64,000 bases of DNA from Murdochiella massiliensis. Its GTDB lineage: Bacteria > Bacillota > Clostridia > Tissierellales > Peptoniphilaceae. Position 1 is the stretch's first letter. Every line of letters begins with the position of its first letter. Below are positions 61,537-64,000 of this stretch, piece after piece. The DNA lies in assembly GCF_900059565.1 (NCBI RefSeq), contig NZ_FIZW01000002.1, positions 1,116,001-1,180,000 of the forward strand. Reading direction: 5' to 3'. The notes beneath the pieces were generated by a model that did no database searches, had not been told where the DNA came from, and worked only from the letters and a program-made list of their open reading frames with translations. Made by a program: the position numbers and the translations under genes.

Positions 61537-62760
61537 ATGAAAACGAAACGTATTGTTGCTTTGGCGCTGGCCAGTGCATTGGCATTAGGCGCAGTAGCCA
61601 CCCCGGTTTTGGCCGCCCCCACCGCTACGGAAGTGAAGGGTCTGACCTCTTCTGAGGCATATGCAAAGATTATCACTGCGCAGCAAGAAGTAGTTAAAGA
61701 AGCGCAGAAGAAATTCGACGATGCCAAGAAGGACGAAGCCAAGAAAGCAAAAGAATGGGCTGAGGCTAAAGACGCAGTAAAGGATGCGAAGCTTGAGGTT
61801 ATTGAAGCGCAGCAGGCGATTGATGCGGCTAATAACCAGATTGATTATTGGACGAAAAAGCAAAAAGAGAATCGCGATCACAAGGATACGTTAGAGCTTG
61901 ACTATGCCGAGAAGTTTGAAGGACTCGGAAATACGCTTGAAGATGAGAAAGCCTATGGACGTGCCATTGAGATTGCTGAAAAAGAGAACACTGACAACGG
62001 TGCCCTGGCGCAGAAACTTAAGGATGCTCTGAAATGGTTCCAAGATAATAAAATTGAAGAACTCAACAAACACGATAAATGGTATACAAAGAGCATCGAA
62101 CTCAAAAAGGATGAGTTAGTTCAGTTGAACCAGACGAAGGCTTATAAGGATCTTCTGTTGAAAGAAGCGGAAGATGCCGAGAAAGCCGCTCAGCTTGCTT
62201 GGGCTCAAGCTTTCCAGGATATGGAAACGCTGGAAGACGAACTCAATCTGAGAAAAGTTGAGCTGGACAAGATCAAGACCTTCCAGAGAAAAGCAACGGA
62301 AGAAATGATCAAGGGCGAAACCAATCCGAAATTGGCTGAACTGGCCGCGAAAGATTATGTCGCTTACTGGCTGGCAAAACTGGTTTATGATGAGGAAGTT
62401 CTCCTGCCTGAGACGGTGAAGAAGCTGAACCTTGGCGAAGAAATCCTGAAACAGTACCATGATATCCTCGGCGACGAAGAGACCATGGAACCGAAAGATT
62501 CCGAATCGCAGAATACGGATGCGCCGAAGCCGGATGAAAAACCGGACGTAAAACCGGAAGACAAACCGGACGTAAAACCGGAAGACAAACCGGACGTAAA
62601 ACCGGAAGACAAACCGGACGTAAAACCGGAAGACAAGAAGGAAGACAAGAAAGACGAGAAGAAAGTCGCTCCGAAGACCGGTGACATCGCTGTTCTGGCG
62701 TATGCCGGATCCGCTGTACTTGCTGCTGGTGCCTTTGTTGCCTCCAAAAAACGCAAGTAA
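61537..62760 (+). CDS. Sortase-anchored coiled-coil surface protein
   Basis: A 407-aa cell-surface protein. A signal peptide (MKTKRIVALALASALALG, cleaved near VLAAP) leads to about 290 residues of almost pure helical coiled coil rich in Lys, Glu and Ala. Then come four 8-residue repeats KPDVKPED (nt about 62540-62632), a Lys/Glu stretch, and a C-terminal sorting signal: APKTGD at 378-383, a hydrophobic segment and a KKRK tail. The motif departs from LPxTG in its first residue (A instead of L). GGAGGAAAAACT precedes the ATG. Binding partner unknown. Confidence 0.87.
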   Translation: MKTKRIVALALASALALGAVATPVLAAPTATEVKGLTSSEAYAKIITAQQEVVKEAQKKFDDAKKDEAKKAKEWAEAKDAVKDAKLEVIEAQQAIDAANNQIDYWTKKQKENRDHKDTLELDYAEKFEGLGNTLEDEKAYGRAIEIAEKENTDNGALAQKLKDALKWFQDNKIEELNKHDKWYTKSIELKKDELVQLNQTKAYKDLLLKEAEDAEKAAQLAWAQAFQDMETLEDELNLRKVELDKIKTFQRKATEEMIKGETNPKLAELAAKDYVAYWLAKLVYDEEVLLPETVKKLNLGEEILKQYHDILGDEETMEPKDSESQNTDAPKPDEKPDVKPEDKPDVKPEDKPDVKPEDKPDVKPEDKKEDKKDEKKVAPKTGDIAVLAYAGSAVLAAGAFVASKKRK

Positions 62761-62827
62761 TCAGGGTTGAATAACGCACTGCTATTGGTGTGAATGAAGA
62801 GGGTTGTCCAATACGTGGAGCAACCTC

Positions 62828-62862
62828 AAAGGGGGGAGGTTCGAAAGAATCTCCCCTTTTTT
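62828..62862 (+). terminator. Terminator of the surface-protein gene
   Basis: AAAGGGGGGAGGTTC pairs with GAATCTCCCCTTT (one bulge and one G.T pair) around GAAA-type loop bases, followed by T6. Confidence 0.85.
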
Positions 62863-62885
62863 ATCGAAGAGTGAAAGGAGAGCCC

Positions 62886-64000
62886 ATGCAAGCAAAACGA
62901 AAAATAAGCTTGTTGGCCTTCGCCTTGGGCGCGGCACTGACGTTAACGAGCGTCTTTGCGCCGGGTGCCGGAGCGGTGGCCGAGAAATTTCAGATTCAGC
63001 GTCTGGATGGCGCACGCCGTGAAGACGTAGCGAAAAAGGTAAGCGACACCTTCTTTACGGAAGGAAAGAAAGCGGATAAGGTGATTTTGGTCAATGACAT
63101 GGCGTTTGCGGATGCCATCAGTTCGACCAATATTTCCCAAGGCAAGTATCCCATTCTCTACACCAAAAAGGACGCCATGCCGGCGGCTACCATTCAGGTG
63201 TTGAAGAACCTGAAGCCGTCACAGGTCTACATTATGGGCGGTACGGGATCGGTCAGCGAGAGTGTCGCTGCAAGTGTACAAAGTCTGACGGGAACGACGC
63301 CGATTCGTGTCGGTGGACGTGACCGTTACGAAGTAAGTGCCAATGCGGCAAAATATTGCGGCAAAGTCGATCGCATTGTGGTGACGACCGGTCAGGTTTA
63401 TTCCGATGCGTTGGTGGCAGCGCCGTATGCGCATAAAAAGAACGCGGCCGTTTTACTGGTCGGCGCGCAGTTCCCGACAGCAATTCAAAATTACGTCAAG
63501 ACGTTGGGTAACGTGGCGTGTGAAATCATCGGCGGTCCGGGCTCCGTTCCGGAGTCGTATGCCAATACGCTTCAGCGCTTAACGGGTTCGACGCCGACGC
63601 GCATTACAGGCGCAAACCGCTATGAAGTCAGCGCAGCAGTGGCGAAGCAGAACTTTGCCGATGCCAAGCAGGCGTTCCTGGCGAGTGGAGAGGTCTTCTC
63701 GGATGCCTTGTCTGCGAGCTCGGCAGCGCAGCAGCTGAACGCGCCGATTCTTCTGGTACGTAAAGATCAGACTTCCAGCGATGTGGCGAGCTATCTTAAG
63801 GAGAACAAAGTCCTTGCAACGCTCTACACCATGGGCGGTATCGGTACCATCAGTGAAAACAACCTGACGAGTCTGAACAAGACGTTGGGCGGTCAGGATG
63901 AGAATCCCGGCTATCCGCAGGAAAAGAAGCCCGGTCGCGTGGTCGATGTAACGAAACTACCGACGGTTGTGCAAGAGGCATTGAAAACGCTTGAATCGGA
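62886..64000 (+). CDS. Secreted CWB2-repeat protein (3' partial)
   Basis: An exported wall-binding protein cut by the right edge; 371 codons are visible with no stop. ATG 62886 follows AAAGGAG. A signal peptide (MQAKRKISLLAFALG, cleaved near GAGAVA) leads straight into three CWB2 repeats (RLDGARREDVA, RVGGRDRYEVS, RITGANRYEVS starts; FADAI, YSDAL, FSDAL motifs; IMGG, IIGG, MGGIG ends). After about residue 335 a new, Pro/Lys-containing linker begins. So the wall-anchoring part is N-terminal here, whereas it is C-terminal in the protein at 40063. The effector part lies outside the window. Confidence 0.9.
   Translation, partial: MQAKRKISLLAFALGAALTLTSVFAPGAGAVAEKFQIQRLDGARREDVAKKVSDTFFTEGKKADKVILVNDMAFADAISSTNISQGKYPILYTKKDAMPAATIQVLKNLKPSQVYIMGGTGSVSESVAASVQSLTGTTPIRVGGRDRYEVSANAAKYCGKVDRIVVTTGQVYSDALVAAPYAHKKNAAVLLVGAQFPTAIQNYVKTLGNVACEIIGGPGSVPESYANTLQRLTGSTPTRITGANRYEVSAAVAKQNFADAKQAFLASGEVFSDALSASSAAQQLNAPILLVRKDQTSSDVASYLKENKVLATLYTMGGIGTISENNLTSLNKTLGGQDENPGYPQEKKPGRVVDVTKLPTVVQEALKTLES

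Overview
This window is 64 kb of a bacterial chromosome, almost certainly from a Gram-positive anaerobe of the Firmicutes/Tissierellia type (a Peptoniphilaceae-like coccus is my best guess; no rRNA is present to prove it). The reasons are strong AGGAGG-type ribosome sites, frequent GTG/TTG starts, secreted proteins with cell-wall-binding repeats, a C-terminal sortase-type anchor, NhaC and ATP-type PEP carboxykinase genes, and the rpmE-prmC-prfA gene order. I saw no phage, transposase, integrase or CRISPR-Cas gene.

Layout. 0-4.9 kb: the 3' part of an NhaC-family antiporter, a small membrane protein, an SPFH/zinc-ribbon protein with a charged 68-aa companion, tRNA-Gly(CCC) on the minus strand, and a cysteine hydrolase. 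5.7-16.6 kb: a plus-strand housekeeping run (ftsH, CBS-type pyrophosphatase, tsaC/Sua5, upp, murA, recD2, a ComF-like gene, a D-2-hydroxyacid dehydrogenase). 16.7-22.1 kb: a minus-strand block (a nuclease-like protein, a BrkB/YihY membrane protein, pckA, a second cysteine hydrolase). 22.3-28.6 kb: a hotdog thioesterase and three secreted wall proteins that share one kind of binding repeat but end in different catalytic domains (3D-like, L,D-transpeptidase, GH25 muramidase). 28.9-39.9 kb: a glycan cluster whose enzymes match two UDP-GlcNAc-derived routes (the WbpA/B/E/D route to diacetamido-uronic acid, and a PglF/PglE-like route to a 4-amino-4,6-dideoxy sugar), with one GT4 glycosyltransferase, one flippase and one initiating phosphoglycosyltransferase, but no polymerase. 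40-42 kb: a CWB2 wall protein. 42-57.9 kb: rpmE, prmC, prfA, glgP, fba, rho, an FMN-binding lipoprotein, rplY, a NifS-like desulfurase, mnmA, nagB and an unknown gene. 59.7-64 kb: an HtrA protease, a sortase-anchored coiled-coil protein, and a second CWB2 protein cut by the right edge.

The outstanding feature is a set of five noncoding repeat islands (about 4.9-5.5, 17.7-18.3, 42.4-43.5, 49.4-50.8 and 57.9-59.6 kb). They are built from several unrelated short arm sequences that share one architecture: arms that alternate in orientation at nearly fixed spacing, so each array reads as a row of hairpins. The main family (arm CCCTGGCTG) occurs as five arrays of 7-8 hairpins with loops of 17 nt (two short exceptions in one array and one in another) and linkers mostly of 18-19 nt. 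A second family (arm GTGTCC) occurs as two arrays of seven hairpins, each exactly 411 bp and in opposite orientation. A third (arm CTCTACC) is a strict 54-bp tandem. GC-rich hairpin modules adjoin the arrays in three islands. I do not recognise these as any named element and consider them the best candidate for an undescribed system.

A second theme is small tandem duplication inside and between genes: 16-bp tandems near gene ends, 12-residue repeats in Rho, an 11-residue duplication in the NifS-like enzyme, and a Pro/Ala-rich insertion in PrmC.
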